Source: Pseudomicrostroma phylloplanum
Taxonomy: Eukaryota; Basidiomycota; Exobasidiomycetes; Microstromatales
NCBI GenBank assembly: GCA_039545275.1
Contig: BCHS01000018.1
Span: 124,001-188,000 of the forward strand
Length of the DNA stretch: 64,000 bases
Direction of reading: 5' to 3'
The notes under the pieces: model-generated
What the model was told of the DNA's origin: nothing
What the model saw: the letters and a program-made list of their open reading frames with translations, nothing else
Database searches by the model: none
Translations under genes and position numbers: made by a program
Part shown: positions 53,138 to 63,961 of the stretch, piece by piece
Layout: every line of letters begins with the position of its first letter
Position numbering within the stretch: position 1 is the stretch's first letter

Positions 53138-56100
53138 CTACGACTTGCCCTCGAGCACCTCATCGATAAGTCGATTCACCAGCGCCTTCTTGCCCTTTAC
53201 ATCCGCGTTCACAAAGCTCTCCTCCACTGCAGTCCTCACGTTGCGCTTCGTCACACTATACAGATCCGCCTGAGCTCCCAAAAAGGAGATGATGGCCGAC
53301 TTGAGCTCCTCTTCGCTCGGGTCTACGCTGTGACTGATGGGGAGGACATTATCGGGTGTGGAGCTTCCCAGGTTTTGCGTCGAGGAGAAAGGGTTCGCCA
53401 TTCCCCCGCTGCCCGTCATGGTGGAGAAGCGCGGGTTAAAGGCAGACCCCCCGGTGTATTGCGCCGCGAGAGCCATTCCAGAGCTTTGCCTGTTGAGCAT
53501 GTCCATCGAGTGGCTGGGCAGCATACCAGAGCCGCTAGCCGGGAAACCGCCGCCGCCTCCAGCAGCAGCAGGGAAGCCGTACATGGATGGGTACTGGATC
53601 CCAAAGGCGGGTGAGGGCATGCCCTGCATCGAGTTCATGTGCGGCAACAGAGGCATCCCACCGCCCATCGACATCTGACTAGGAGCACGAGGCATCGGGC
53701 TCGGCATCGCCATATTCAGTTGAGAAGCCGAAGAGTTGAGAGGCCCGCCAAAAGAGGTCAAGGGTGAACGTGAGCGCGGGCCATCGTTGAAGGCAAAGGA
53801 GCTGCTGCGCGAGTATCGCGGCTTCTCTAGAAGATTCGTCGACTGGAAGTAGTCACCGCTTGCTCGCTCCGATGCGCCAGTCGCAGACCCGGCATAGGAG
53901 GGCGACTTGTACATGCTTCCAGCGCGGCTAGGCTCGCGCAGAGGAGATTCAAAGGGACTCTGATATCCAGCATAGCCTCTCGGGGAAGCAGCTCTTCCAG
54001 TGTGCGCCCCTTGGAACATCATGCTGCCGTTCAGACCCGGGGCGTAGAAGGCTCCCTGCTGCAGTCGCAGGGAGTCGAAGCTGTCGCCATCCCTTGGCAT
54101 GTCACCTGCTGTGCCACTGTAGCCTCCATCCCACACCTCCCGCTGATATTCGCTGAATCGCTTCAGAGGGATCATAGAATCGTCGTACGGCTCGTCGTCC
54201 GTGCCAGCAATGATCTTCTTGTTACCCTTTTCGCCAACGACGATCCTCGTGTTGCCCCAAGAGAAATCGTCCATATGCCAGAAGGAGTAGACGGGTAGGA
54301 AGAACGAGTAGATGGGGAAAGCCAAGAGGTAGATGATCATCCAGCCGATGTACTGCCATTGCCTCTTGAACAAGAAGATGATCATCTGAAGGCCATAGAC
54401 CGCTGCGATCATGATGATGGAGATCAGGGGAAAGGCTGACGTCCCCGTCGAGGCGGTGATGATGAGGTAGAGCAAGTAGATGACTGTTGCAGGTAGGATG
54501 ACCGTGCCCAGTAGATCAATGAACACAATGAAGCGCATTGAGAAGAGGCAGAAGCCGCACAGCTCTGGCATCAACAACAGCTCGGCTAGATTATGCACGG
54601 TCGAATTGATCCATCGACGACGCTGGGAGAGTAGAACGCTGAAGCGGTCTGGAGCAGCAGTGTGAGCTTTAGCATCCGCCGTGAACTTGGTGCGGAAAGT
54701 GGGGAAGTGCTTCAAGATGAGCGTCGTTAGGTAGCGGTCCTCACCGAGCGCAAACAGATTCTTCTTGTGTAGCGTGTCCACGCGGTTCTCAGAGTACTCG
54801 TCGATGATGCGATTGGAGATGAACATCGGGCGCCCCTTGTCAGCGCTTCGAAGTCGATACATCGAGAAGCAACCTGGCAAGCAAGTGACGCTGCCAAAGA
54901 GGGACTCGAAAGCCTTGGCGAGGTGGTGGGAGATGTAGTACTCGTACACCTGAATCATAGTCCACCAAGAGCCGTGCTCGTTATCAAGCGTCGTCTCTCC
55001 ACAGATAGCAATGATCCTCGAATCATCGGCGGCGACTGCGACAAGCCTGTTGAGGCCATCTGACTCCACTCTCGTATCGGCATCTACCATCAAGACGTAC
55101 TCATAGAAAGTCGGATCGATGCCGATAACGTTCTTCATCTGGTGGTTGATCTCGAGCTCGAGCGGGTACATCGGTGCATCAAAGTGGACGCGGTTGAGGT
55201 ACCGCATCATGAGGATCTGCGTATCGCGCTTGCCTCGGTTGCCAGGGCGTACTCTTTCGCTTGGACGCCCGACCTTGACGACAACTATGTAAGGGACAAT
55301 GTGTCCGTTGTATTCATACAGTCCAGAATAGACTTTGCCGTAATTGAGCTGCTTGGACCCTTCGGCGATTGACTTGAACATCAGAGGCTCCGGGTCGACC
55401 TTTGACTCGACTCCCAGGATGTCCAACACGATCCTTGGGGTGGGAAGCTCGTTGCCGCTACCAATGATCATTCCGTCACAGATGACGAATATGAGCTTGC
55501 GCTTGTCATCATACTTCTGACCTGCAATCGAGTCGATCGTCTTGCGCAGCTCCTCTTCGCCTTCCGTGTAGCAAGTGACCTGGCAGATAACGAACTTGTT
55601 CTGCTGCTCCGGGTTGCGCTTCGGGGTGAGCTGCAGAGCAGCAATGAACTTGGACAGAATGGTCGCAACGAGGATGACCGAGAAGGCCAACAAGAGGTAG
55701 TTCTGCACCAGACATCTTGCGCTATCTCGGAAGTCAGTCTTGCCAATGTAGAAGGCATTGTTGAGACAGTTGAGGTTCTGCTCACGATACGTCGTGTTCA
55801 TGCTCGAGATGACCTTGTTGAAGTCGCTCGTAATGTCGCCTCCTGGCGACTGATCAAAGAGCTCAACGATGCTGGAATCGAGGAAATTGACATTCTGATT
55901 GGCCAGAGTACCACTCGTGGCAGTGTCAACCGTGTCGAGGTAGTTTGTCAGATCGTAGACCTTCGAGTCGATGGCAGCCCAGCTCCTCCAGGTGCTCTGC
56001 TCCGACAGGTCAGAGTCCGAAAAGACGAAATAACCCTTCCAGTGCTGTTTCAAAAAAGGCTGGAGAGTGCCTGTGTACCAAGTGCTGTTCGCCAAAGCCG

Positions 56101-59100
56101 ACGAAGTGTCAGTCTGAAGGTAGCCCGACGTGTGGATGGCCTGAGTGTACGTAGCGGTCAGGTTGGAGTTGACTTCCAATGTGAAGCTGTTGCTGGTGAC
56201 GAGGCCAGGACAAGCAAGTGTCATGGGGACAGGGAAGTACGGAGTGAGATCGAGACCTCCCAATTCGAGCATGACGTCCTCGGTGACTTCGGTTGACGTA
56301 TCTGAATGCTGACGTTTGACAAATTTGCTCAAATCGTAGACTGTCCCAGCGATTGCGACATAATAGTCATCTGAGGAAGCGTGTGTAGCGAGCTCGTCGG
56401 TGTTCCAGGCCCTGTCAGAATCGGGGCAGAGCAGTTTCCCGAAGGCGAGGATGTAGAAGAGGATAGTCCCGCAGAGGAAAAAGATCATCGTACAAATTGT
56501 GACCTTTTCACGCCACGCCATCTGGACGTCGGGTCTCTTCATACCGCCCCACTTAGCCATGAGTGAGGTGGGTATGTACCAAGTGCAGAGCCAGGTGAAG
56601 CGAACCCACCATCGACGAATCGAGGTCGTTGGTATCTCTTCCACCGCGTCGATGGCTCGGGGCACTCCGTCATCAGCTTTCTCCGCAAAGAGAGCATTGA
56701 TGTCGCCGTAGGCTCGCTTGTCACTCCAGTCATTGGCGTACAGCGACCTGCTTTCAAGCTGGTCTCCTGCAAGCGATCTATCGTAGTCGCCATTTGCAAC
56801 GTTCGAAAAGGGATTGCGACTGGCGGCTTCGGAAGAGCGCCTGTGGAGCATCGAGTCAGTCTCGCTCGCAGCTGCTACTGTTGACTGCTCAGCGAAGACG
56901 TTTGGCATCAACAAGCTCTGGTCGCGACTCAGAGAAGGGAGGTAGGAGACCGAGGCAGACGAAGACGCAGCATGATTGCCGTAGATACTTGCTGAGGCAG
57001 TCTTTGGCGTCGGTGACGGATCTGAGACTTCGGATCTTCTCAGCCGATCCTCCATCCTTCTCCAGACGCCATATGTGAGCCAGATTTTGGAAGCTCCAAA
57101 AGCATAGTCCGTAGCTTCCCGCCATCCACTTGCGATGACAAATGCTTGGATCTTCTCTGAGGGCTCTGTCAGTCCTCCCACGGCAGCGGCTGCAGGCTCG
57201 ACTGAGTCGTGGTAGCGTTCACAGAAGTTTGCGTAGCTTAGACCCTGTACGTAGTTCACCTTCTTCCTGCCCACAAGGTCGGGCAAGGCCATCGCTGCTA
57301 CTTGGTGCTGGACACTCCGCGTATCAAATGACCCTGGCTGAGAGATGTCGTTCGGCCGGATGCACAAGACGGGCCATAGTTGACCAGATTGGTCTACGGT
57401 GCGCAGGATCTCGCTCAGCGAGCTATTCAGCTGTCTCGTGATGCCATATGGTTTCAGAGGGTCTAACAGAGGCAGATCTGCGCTTCTATTAGATAGCGGC
57501 GAAGGCCGTCGGAGAGGACGGACAGATACCTGCGCGCCGACTATAGAGCTGGGGTCGTAGGGATGCGACACAGTCGCCAGACTTGGTCCCACGAACAATC
57601 GTGCGACGAAGGAGACTTGCGAGCGACGCAGCATCTGCAAGAACGTGGTATCAAAGGCATCCATCTCACGAGAAATGAATCCACTGGCGTCGTATGTTGA
57701 CTGTCCGGCGTAGTGGTTGACGGCGAATGTCACTGGGCTCTTGCTTTGTGGCTGAGCTTTGGTCGAGGAGATGTATGAAGGGGTGAAGGGCGCCATCCGG
57801 TCCGCCCGTTGGAGAAAGGGAGCGTCGTCCTCTTCTCTGGCCTCGCCCAGCAACACGTCGTCGACTGCACTTGCTAGATGTCCATACAGGCCAATTGGGT
57901 CACGATCAGTCACCTCAGAGCCCACTACTCCACCTCTGAGCATCTCGACACATCTATTGTCGTCGTCGCTCCGCTCTACTTCGGGCAAACGAATTCCCTC
58001 TCTAGCGAGAGCCGCATTGGGGCCGATAGAGTCGTCGAAGTCGTGTCGAGAGAGCCAATTGCGCAAGCACTCGGCAGTGGAATTGATCGCAAAGTTGGCA
58101 AAGCCGTTACTGGCGTCCTTTGACTTCTGGAAGCCAGGGAGTTCCAATTGCACGATCTTGGTTGCGTAAGCAGCTTCGTCGGCAGGAGCGAGCTTGTGGT
58201 TTGCAGTCTCCACAACGAAGGCGAAAAGGGTGGCGTAGAGGTCCCGCATCAGGCTGTCCCTCTGAGCTCGAGCTCCGGCGCTGTCAAGGACTGAAGCCAC
58301 TGACTCTTTTCGAATGAAGCGAGACCTGTTGGTCAGCGCCTGGGACAGATCTTCGGGGTCGATTCCCAGCATCTCTGCCACGTCTTCGAGGACATCGGGG
58401 TTCGTTATCTGCGCAGGCTCAGCGCCGAGCGAAAGACTGCTGCCAGCGTGGTCCCCGAACTCGATGTTGCCCAAGAGCAGTATGGCAGAGAGGAAAGAGA
58501 AGACTGCTCGGGAGTGCTTGTCCTTGAAGCCGAGCGTCTTCATAGCTGCTCGTAGTGCGCCCATGCCAACGCTGTCATCGGTCGAAGGTCCCCCTGCCAG
58601 CCGGTAGCAGCCGGAAGATGCGAGGAGACTGTAAGCAGTCACATCGTCGAGTTTGAACAGGTCCCATTCCTCCTGGGTAGCCCCTGCTAGTAGTTGGTAG
58701 AAGACGTGGAAGGTCCTTTCACCTGAGGCTAGTGTGTTGACCCTACTCTTGTCGAGACCAAAAGTCAAAGCCTGTGCGGCTCCTAGTCGACCTGCAGTGT
58801 CAAAGTGCAGCTCAAGGTAGCGGCTGAAGCGAGAGGCATTACTGGTGGCGGTGGTCTGCGCACATCCAAAGGAGGTCAAGAGAACATCGAGACTGCGCAG
58901 TTGCTCTGCCATCTTGTGCTCCCTCTTGCTCGCAGCGCTAGCGAGACGGAGGAGCTGAGAAGTGAAGAGCTGTGCAGTGGACGTCTTGCCAGAGCCGGTG
59001 GCGCCGTCGTATACCACTGCCTGTGAGCTCCCGGTCCTCCTCATCATGTGGTACACTCGACCAGCAAGTTCGTAAGGGTGAGGTGCTAGGGCACTATCCG

Positions 59101-59374
59101 GCGGCGGCCTTGCCTCGGCCTCCCAATTAGTATCGCCATAGGTCTGCTTCCTGTAGTCATCTGCAGATGCTTCGCTGGAGCTTGCCAGACTCTTGAGGGG
59201 ATTGAGGACGACTAGATGTGTGGAAGAGAGGCGAGTGTAGGGAAGGTCTGATCGGAAGCGTTGCTGAAGGGTGGAGACGATGGAGGTGACATTGGGGGAG
59301 GTACTGCTATCCGATGCGAGAGACACCAGGTCCGAAGAGGTACTGTCCGGTGGGAGGCGAGCGAGAGAAGTCAT
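53138..59374 (-). CDS. mcs1: Chitin synthase with myosin-like motor domain (class V/VII, Mcs1 type)
   Basis: Single exon, 2078 aa. It makes chitin at the hyphal tip and septa in the plasma membrane. Residues 1-~800 form a myosin-like head with P-loop GATGSGKT (124-131) and switch I NASRF (179-183), but switch II reads ELPGFQ (411-416) instead of DxxGFE. Membrane segments lie near 920-980, and a cytochrome b5-like domain ('YYVAIAGTVYDLSKFVK') starts near 1000. The catalytic glycosyltransferase part has DAD (1431-1433), 'EDRYLTTL' (1545-) and QRRRW (1584-1588), then several membrane segments. A Ser/Gly/Met-rich region leads to a C-terminal DEK domain (about 2018-2076). All classes of motif needed for synthesis are present. 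No intron is needed. Confidence 0.95.
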   Translation of the reverse strand: MTSLARLPPDSTSSDLVSLASDSSTSPNVTSIVSTLQQRFRSDLPYTRLSSTHLVVLNPLKSLASSSEASADDYRKQTYGDTNWEAEARPPPDSALAPHPYELAGRVYHMMRRTGSSQAVVYDGATGSGKTSTAQLFTSQLLRLASAASKREHKMAEQLRSLDVLLTSFGCAQTTATSNASRFSRYLELHFDTAGRLGAAQALTFGLDKSRVNTLASGERTFHVFYQLLAGATQEEWDLFKLDDVTAYSLLASSGCYRLAGGPSTDDSVGMGALRAAMKTLGFKDKHSRAVFSFLSAILLLGNIEFGDHAGSSLSLGAEPAQITNPDVLEDVAEMLGIDPEDLSQALTNRSRFIRKESVASVLDSAGARAQRDSLMRDLYATLFAFVVETANHKLAPADEAAYATKIVQLELPGFQKSKDASNGFANFAINSTAECLRNWLSRHDFDDSIGPNAALAREGIRLPEVERSDDDNRCVEMLRGGVVGSEVTDRDPIGLYGHLASAVDDVLLGEAREEDDAPFLQRADRMAPFTPSYISSTKAQPQSKSPVTFAVNHYAGQSTYDASGFISREMDAFDTTFLQMLRRSQVSFVARLFVGPSLATVSHPYDPSSIVGAQVSVRPLRRPSPLSNRSADLPLLDPLKPYGITRQLNSSLSEILRTVDQSGQLWPVLCIRPNDISQPGSFDTRSVQHQVAAMALPDLVGRKKVNYVQGLSYANFCERYHDSVEPAAAAVGGLTEPSEKIQAFVIASGWREATDYAFGASKIWLTYGVWRRMEDRLRRSEVSDPSPTPKTASASIYGNHAASSSASVSYLPSLSRDQSLLMPNVFAEQSTVAAASETDSMLHRRSSEAASRNPFSNVANGDYDRSLAGDQLESRSLYANDWSDKRAYGDINALFAEKADDGVPRAIDAVEEIPTTSIRRWWVRFTWLCTWYIPTSLMAKWGGMKRPDVQMAWREKVTICTMIFFLCGTILFYILAFGKLLCPDSDRAWNTDELATHASSDDYYVAIAGTVYDLSKFVKRQHSDTSTEVTEDVMLELGGLDLTPYFPVPMTLACPGLVTSNSFTLEVNSNLTATYTQAIHTSGYLQTDTSSALANSTWYTGTLQPFLKQHWKGYFVFSDSDLSEQSTWRSWAAIDSKVYDLTNYLDTVDTATSGTLANQNVNFLDSSIVELFDQSPGGDITSDFNKVISSMNTTYREQNLNCLNNAFYIGKTDFRDSARCLVQNYLLLAFSVILVATILSKFIAALQLTPKRNPEQQNKFVICQVTCYTEGEEELRKTIDSIAGQKYDDKRKLIFVICDGMIIGSGNELPTPRIVLDILGVESKVDPEPLMFKSIAEGSKQLNYGKVYSGLYEYNGHIVPYIVVVKVGRPSERVRPGNRGKRDTQILMMRYLNRVHFDAPMYPLELEINHQMKNVIGIDPTFYEYVLMVDADTRVESDGLNRLVAVAADDSRIIAICGETTLDNEHGSWWTMIQVYEYYISHHLAKAFESLFGSVTCLPGCFSMYRLRSADKGRPMFISNRIIDEYSENRVDTLHKKNLFALGEDRYLTTLILKHFPTFRTKFTADAKAHTAAPDRFSVLLSQRRRWINSTVHNLAELLLMPELCGFCLFSMRFIVFIDLLGTVILPATVIYLLYLIITASTGTSAFPLISIIMIAAVYGLQMIIFLFKRQWQYIGWMIIYLLAFPIYSFFLPVYSFWHMDDFSWGNTRIVVGEKGNKKIIAGTDDEPYDDSMIPLKRFSEYQREVWDGGYSGTAGDMPRDGDSFDSLRLQQGAFYAPGLNGSMMFQGAHTGRAASPRGYAGYQSPFESPLREPSRAGSMYKSPSYAGSATGASERASGDYFQSTNLLEKPRYSRSSSFAFNDGPRSRSPLTSFGGPLNSSASQLNMAMPSPMPRAPSQMSMGGGMPLLPHMNSMQGMPSPAFGIQYPSMYGFPAAAGGGGGFPASGSGMLPSHSMDMLNRQSSGMALAAQYTGGSAFNPRFSTMTGSGGMANPFSSTQNLGSSTPDNVLPISHSVDPSEEELKSAIISFLGAQADLYSVTKRNVRTAVEESFVNADVKGKKALVNRLIDEVLEGKS

Positions 59375-60427
59375 GATGGAGAGGAGTCGTATCTGTTTCT
59401 ACAGGTTGGAGAGCTGATGAGGGCGCTACGGGTTCTGAGGCATCTGTACAAGGGAGTCGCTGAGCTTGGTCTTGAGAGAGAGGAGGTAGGGGACCGAGGA
59501 GGCCGTTTGTCAATGGTAGGATCTCTTGAGGCTGCAGAGACGGTCAGAGCGCATCGGGTAGAGCTAGATGTCCTGATCCTGAGCTAAAGTGCCGAGCTGA
59601 GTAGGATATGGGGAGGGACAAGACCTAGTGAGAGAAGTGGAAGGAGGGAGCCTGGAAGAAGTGGTGAGTACGAAGGACAGAGGAGAGCAAACGCTGAAAT
59701 GGTTCCAACCCTATTCCCTTTTGCTCCTGCAATGAGCAATGCCGGCGTCATGGCTCCTCCGTCTGCCTGTGCGACCAGGAACCCTGCGTTCGTGGTACGT
59801 CGTTCGTGCGTGGGCGGTAGGACCCTTTCTCCTGTGCCTATGACTAGCAAATCCCTGCATGCACGCCGGCAGGGGGTTGGCTTCGTGCAACTCGCCGGCG
59901 CGCCGCGTCGGAAGTGCGGCGTCTTCCGCCGTGGACCAACACTTTGGCTTGCTCACGTGGAGGAAGGAGGCGAGGTGGGAAGAGAGCAGGCTTGCCGCTC
60001 GCACTGCCCCGCCCAAGCATACGAATCAGACAAAGGAGCTTTGGGGGTGTAGAGACTGTAAAGTGCGCCTTACCAGAGCAAGGAGCTCACTGATGTGGCG
60101 TCTCCTTATCGTTCTGAGGCTCTCCAGCCGACCCCCGTGTGCCAATGAGCCTGTCGCTCACAGCGTTGAACATTTGCGGGCCAACCTGGGACTTGTGCCA
60201 TGTGCCAGCTTACACACGCAGCACAAGCTCAATTCACCAGCCGGCAGACAGCGATCCCGTTAGCCACACACACATTCGATAAGGGTACTCTATTCATTCG
60301 ATAGCAAAGGTAGACGCCTGCGGAAGCCTACAATAATTCCCTAGAGGAGCCCAAGGCAGTCACAAGCTGGGAAAAGAATCCAACAATTGGCGCCTGGCAC
60401 GCACGAGGATTACTTTGTTTCCAAGTC
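59375..60427. other. Intergenic region chitin synthase to citrate synthase
   Basis: 1.05 kb between two minus-strand genes, with the chitin synthase promoter (left) and the citrate synthase 3' UTR (right). Open frames here have no recognisable domain. Nothing else is seen. Confidence 0.5.
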
Positions 60428-62117
60428 TCACTTGAGGCTTTTCTCGAGGGCCTCGATGGACATCGACTTTGGTCGCTCAATGGGCAGACCAAGAGCCCTG
60501 GCCATGACCAGGTTGGGCAGGGCACCCAAAGCTCGGGAGACACCAAAGACGACGGTGTAGAAGTTCATCTCGGTCATACCGTAGGCGGTGAGACCGGCTC
60601 CAGAAGCGGCATCGACGTTGGGGAAGGGGTTCTTGATCTTGTTGGATCGGCCCAGGACAACGGGGGCGATCTTGGAGACCTGCTGGACCATCTTGACCAG
60701 GGGCTGGTCACGGAGCTCCGGTGTCTGCTCGTAGAATCGCGACAGAGCCGAGAATCGCGGGTCGGGCTGACGCAGAACGGCGTGACCGTAACCGGGGACG
60801 ACTCGGCCAGAGGCGAGGGTGTCCTCGAGGTACTTCTCGATCTGCTGGTCGCTGGCCTCCTGACCAATCGACTCCTGCATTCCCTTGAACCAGACGAGCA
60901 CCTCCTGGTTGGCAAGACCGTGCAGGGGTCCAGCGAGACCAAGGAGAGCAGCAGAGTAGGAGAGGTAGGGGTCCGAGAGGGCCGAACCGACCAGGTGAGA
61001 GGTGTGGGCAGAGACGTTGCCTCCCTCGTGGTCACCGTGGATGGCAATGTAGAGACGGAGGAAGTCGGTCATTCCGACGCTGTCTCCGTAGCCGAGCATG
61101 TTGGAGAAGTTTCCGATCAGGTCCAAGTTGGGGTCGATAGCCTGCTTGCCATCACCCTTGCCGTGCACGTTGTAGTAGATCCTGGCGGCGACGGCTGGGA
61201 GCTTGGCAATGAGGTCGATGGAGTCATCGAAAGTGGGAGACCAGTACTCGGCCTTCTTGATACCCTTGGTGTAGGCAGCAGAGAAAGCAGAGTCGTGGTT
61301 CAGGGCGGCAGTGGCAGCAGCAAACTGAGTCATAGGGTCTGTTCAGTGCACAGGGAGGAAAAGTTGTCAGAGCAAGGCAACATCGCTTTCTGACATCGTG
61401 GAACACTCACGCAGGGTCTTGGGGAAAGAGTCGATGATCTTCTCGACGAACGATGGCAGCTTGCCCTTGGAGGCGAGCTCAGCGGAGAGGCCACGGACCT
61501 GGTCGGCGGTGGGAATGTCACCGGTGAGGAGGAGCCAGAGCATGGACTCGGGGACTGAGGACGAATCGCGGGAGAGGGGAAGGCAAATGCACGTCAGCCA
61601 TGAGTCGAGGAGGTTAGCAAGAATGTGAAGGTCAATCCCTCCGCTCAGCCTCTGGGACGTTGTAACCGATGTCGTGGCTGGTCAAACGCCTCGCAGCCAC
61701 ATTGTCCTACCCAGAGTCTTTCGCCCGCAGCTTTTCAACTACACCGCGAGGCTACTCACGCATCTCCTTGCCCTTGAGACCGAGGTCCTTGGCATTGGGC
61801 AGCTCCTTCTCGCAGTCGGGGATGGACTTGCCGTGGAAGGCGATACCCCTCTCGGCGTCGAGGACGGAACCCTCCCAGAGCATGACCTTGAGTCCTCGCA
61901 TACCTCCGAGGAGGTTGTCGAGCTTGATGTCACCGAGGGAAGTGTTGGAGTGCTTGGCCTTGAGAGCCTTCAGACGCTCCTGCTTCTTGGGGATGGCCTC
62001 GGCGACGGCCTCCTTGAGGGTGGAGGCGTGTCGGATGGACTGGGAAGCGGCAGCCCACTGCTTTGCGGGTGCCGAGGCTCGAAGAGCTACTCGGGGTACG
62101 GAGGTGAGGGCGAACAT
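60428..62117 (-). CDS. CIT1: Citrate synthase, mitochondrial
   Basis: Exons 62117-61760, 61554-61411 and 61338-60428, 470 aa. It condenses acetyl-CoA and oxaloacetate in the TCA cycle. The N-terminal 30 residues (Arg/Ser/Ala-rich, no acids) are a matrix presequence. Blocks: '[17 protein letters not shown]', '[16 protein letters not shown]', '[10 protein letters not shown]', '[18 protein letters not shown]', '[17 protein letters not shown]' (His307), '[11 protein letters not shown]' (His353) and 'FPNVDAASG' (Asp410). These three match the pig catalytic residues His274, His320 and Asp375. The strong GC3 codon bias fits high expression. The ending lacks a peroxisomal SKL signal, which agrees with a mitochondrial form. 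Confidence 0.96.
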
Positions 62118-63010
62118 GATGGGTGCGGGTATGTGTGGTGGTTGGTGGTGTATGGTAAGGTGGGGAGGAAAGGGTGGGAAGGAATGATGCACGGCTGGCC
62201 TCGGCGATGAAGATCTACGGCCCGGGTCGTCTGTGTCGGCTGGGACGGATATGCGATGGGGTCCAGGCACTGGGCCACTCTCCCGCTTCCCGCACCACTC
62301 GCGCCCAGCCAGACGCCATTTTTTCACGCCCCACCACTTCTTCTCAGCGGCCATGACTTTCTCTGTACCGACCGGGTAGCTCGTCCTGATTGGTAGGAAA
62401 TCTGCTGGTCCGCCAACCACATGCCATCACCACATCGTAGACGAATGTACGGAAGCGCCGGGGCGAGATATTCACTGATGATGTCCTCCCGCATGCTATC
62501 GTATGATCTCTTCTGCGCAGCCGCTGTCATTGCTTGTGCGACCTTGATCTTTGCTTCTTCTTTCCGGTCCGTCTTCATGTATCGATCCCAAAGCCTTTGC
62601 CATGAGCGTAATGGCCGACCCTCATCAGGCAAAGAGCGCTTATCGATCAGGTACCCTGCTTCCTTCCTTCACCCAGGGCCGCTCGGTATGCTCGGGATGT
62701 GATCGGAACAACTCGCCTCGCCTGGCCCAGTGTCCGCCTGGAGGCTGATCTGTGCCTCGTCGCCGGTGCTCCACATTTCCGGCCCCGCAATGGCAGCCGC
62801 CAGAAATATCCCGTTTGACCCCTGAGGCTGGCTGCGTACCGCTGACCTCACCGAAGCTACAGCCGACTGGCTACTGTCTCCTCCTACCGTCTGTCTTGAC
62901 TCGCTGGTCTGATGACGACCTCTTCGCTTCTCATCGGCTCATAGCTCCTAGCGCTGTCCTTCTAGAGTCAGACCGCCAACCCCTGGCTGTCAGCTCAGCT
63001 CAGCTCCACC
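62118..63010. other. Intergenic region citrate synthase / F-box gene
   Basis: 893 bp between divergent start codons; both promoters lie here. A possible small minus-strand ORF is listed separately. No clear TATA box. Confidence 0.45.
62324..62632 (-). CDS. Doubtful small ORF, unknown
   Basis: A minus-strand open frame whose middle reads like a charged helix ('KTDRKEEAKIKVAQAMTAAA', then 'YDSMREDIISEYLAPALPY'). It has no ATG at its head (first in-frame ATG 62577) and no recognised family. It could be an exon of an unplaced small gene, because the frame stays open upstream to about 62650, or it could be chance. Confidence 0.22.
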   Translation of the reverse strand: MPDEGRPLRSWQRLWDRYMKTDRKEEAKIKVAQAMTAAAQKRSYDSMREDIISEYLAPALPYIRLRCGDGMWLADQQISYQSGRATRSVQRKSWPLRRSGGA

Positions 63011-63961
63011 ATGTCGAAGACAGATGTTCATACTCTTCCCTCCGAAATCCTCTTGCTCATCCTATCGCGGCTGGACCCTCTATCGCTGCATAGAGTCTCT
63101 CTGACCTCCAAGCTACTGAGAGAGACTGCTACACTGCCTGCGCTATGGGAGGAGCACTGCGAGAGCTTCTGGCCCAGCGGACCGCGAGGTGGCGCCAAAG
63201 CCGACAATCAGCAATGGGAGCAGTGGAGACAGCGTAGATGGAGGGACGGTATGCATGCCCTGGTGGAGAGGCAGAAAGATCTTCAAGAGCAGCCAGAAGA
63301 AGGCGAAGGACAGAGCTCTTCTCTTTCACTACAGCTCATCACCGGCTCGCCATCTGAGTCGCGACCACCTCTTCCCAACTTTCACGCAAGATTTTCAGAA
63401 CGAATGCAGCGTGACCATGGCTTACTCGAAGAGCTCAGAGTCCTGATCGTCGAGGATGAGCAAGGCACGTCCTCTTCTGGTGGCTCTAACACTGCTCGAA
63501 GGCACCTGGCTGCATTTTGCAGAATGGTCCTCAGGTATGGTCAAGACGTACGGGACCTCATGCACAAATTGACGTGGGACCAGACCGTTGATGCCGACAA
63601 CGTCGACGAGGTCATGGCGCGCTTTCGCACAGAGGGCGTAAGCATTTGGCCGGCTGCATATGACGTTCACGCTCGTCTGTCCAATGCTCAAGGCGCGAGG
63701 AGACCTCATAAGGACTACCATCTCGCCCTCCATCACTTCGCTCGCAGTCTGCTCAGTCACCTTCAGAGGGCCGAAGGGCTCGAAGTCTTCCGCCAGATCA
63801 GGGAGAGGGACTCCCATTTGAGGTATGACGAGCAAGTTATGCGAGCTCAGACCGCCGGTGATCACGACGGGGGTGCACGCCAGAGAGCCATGAGAACAAC
63901 AGAGGAGGTAGAGGCTGCTCTCTCTGCTTTGGCGTGCTTCAGGGGAGGGGACCGAGCCGAG
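63011..63961 (+). CDS. F-box protein, 5' part (cut by the window edge)
   Basis: 317 codons are visible; the exon ends at a GTGAGT donor at 63962 and the gene continues beyond 64000. The N-terminal F-box 'LPSEILLLILSRLDPLSLHR' with 'LPALWEEHCESFW' should bind Skp1 in an SCF ubiquitin ligase. The rest is helical and charged, with 'RRHLAAFCRMVLRYGQDVRD' and 'VEAALSALACFRGG'. This arrangement recalls the FBXO21-like proteins with a transglutaminase-like core, but the decisive part lies outside the window. Confidence 0.75.

Noticed and set aside
57479..57535. Possible intron in the chitin synthase motor (GTATCT ... AATAG)
   Set aside because: The segment would be about 44 nt, not a multiple of three, and removing it breaks the frame; the residues fit the motor family.
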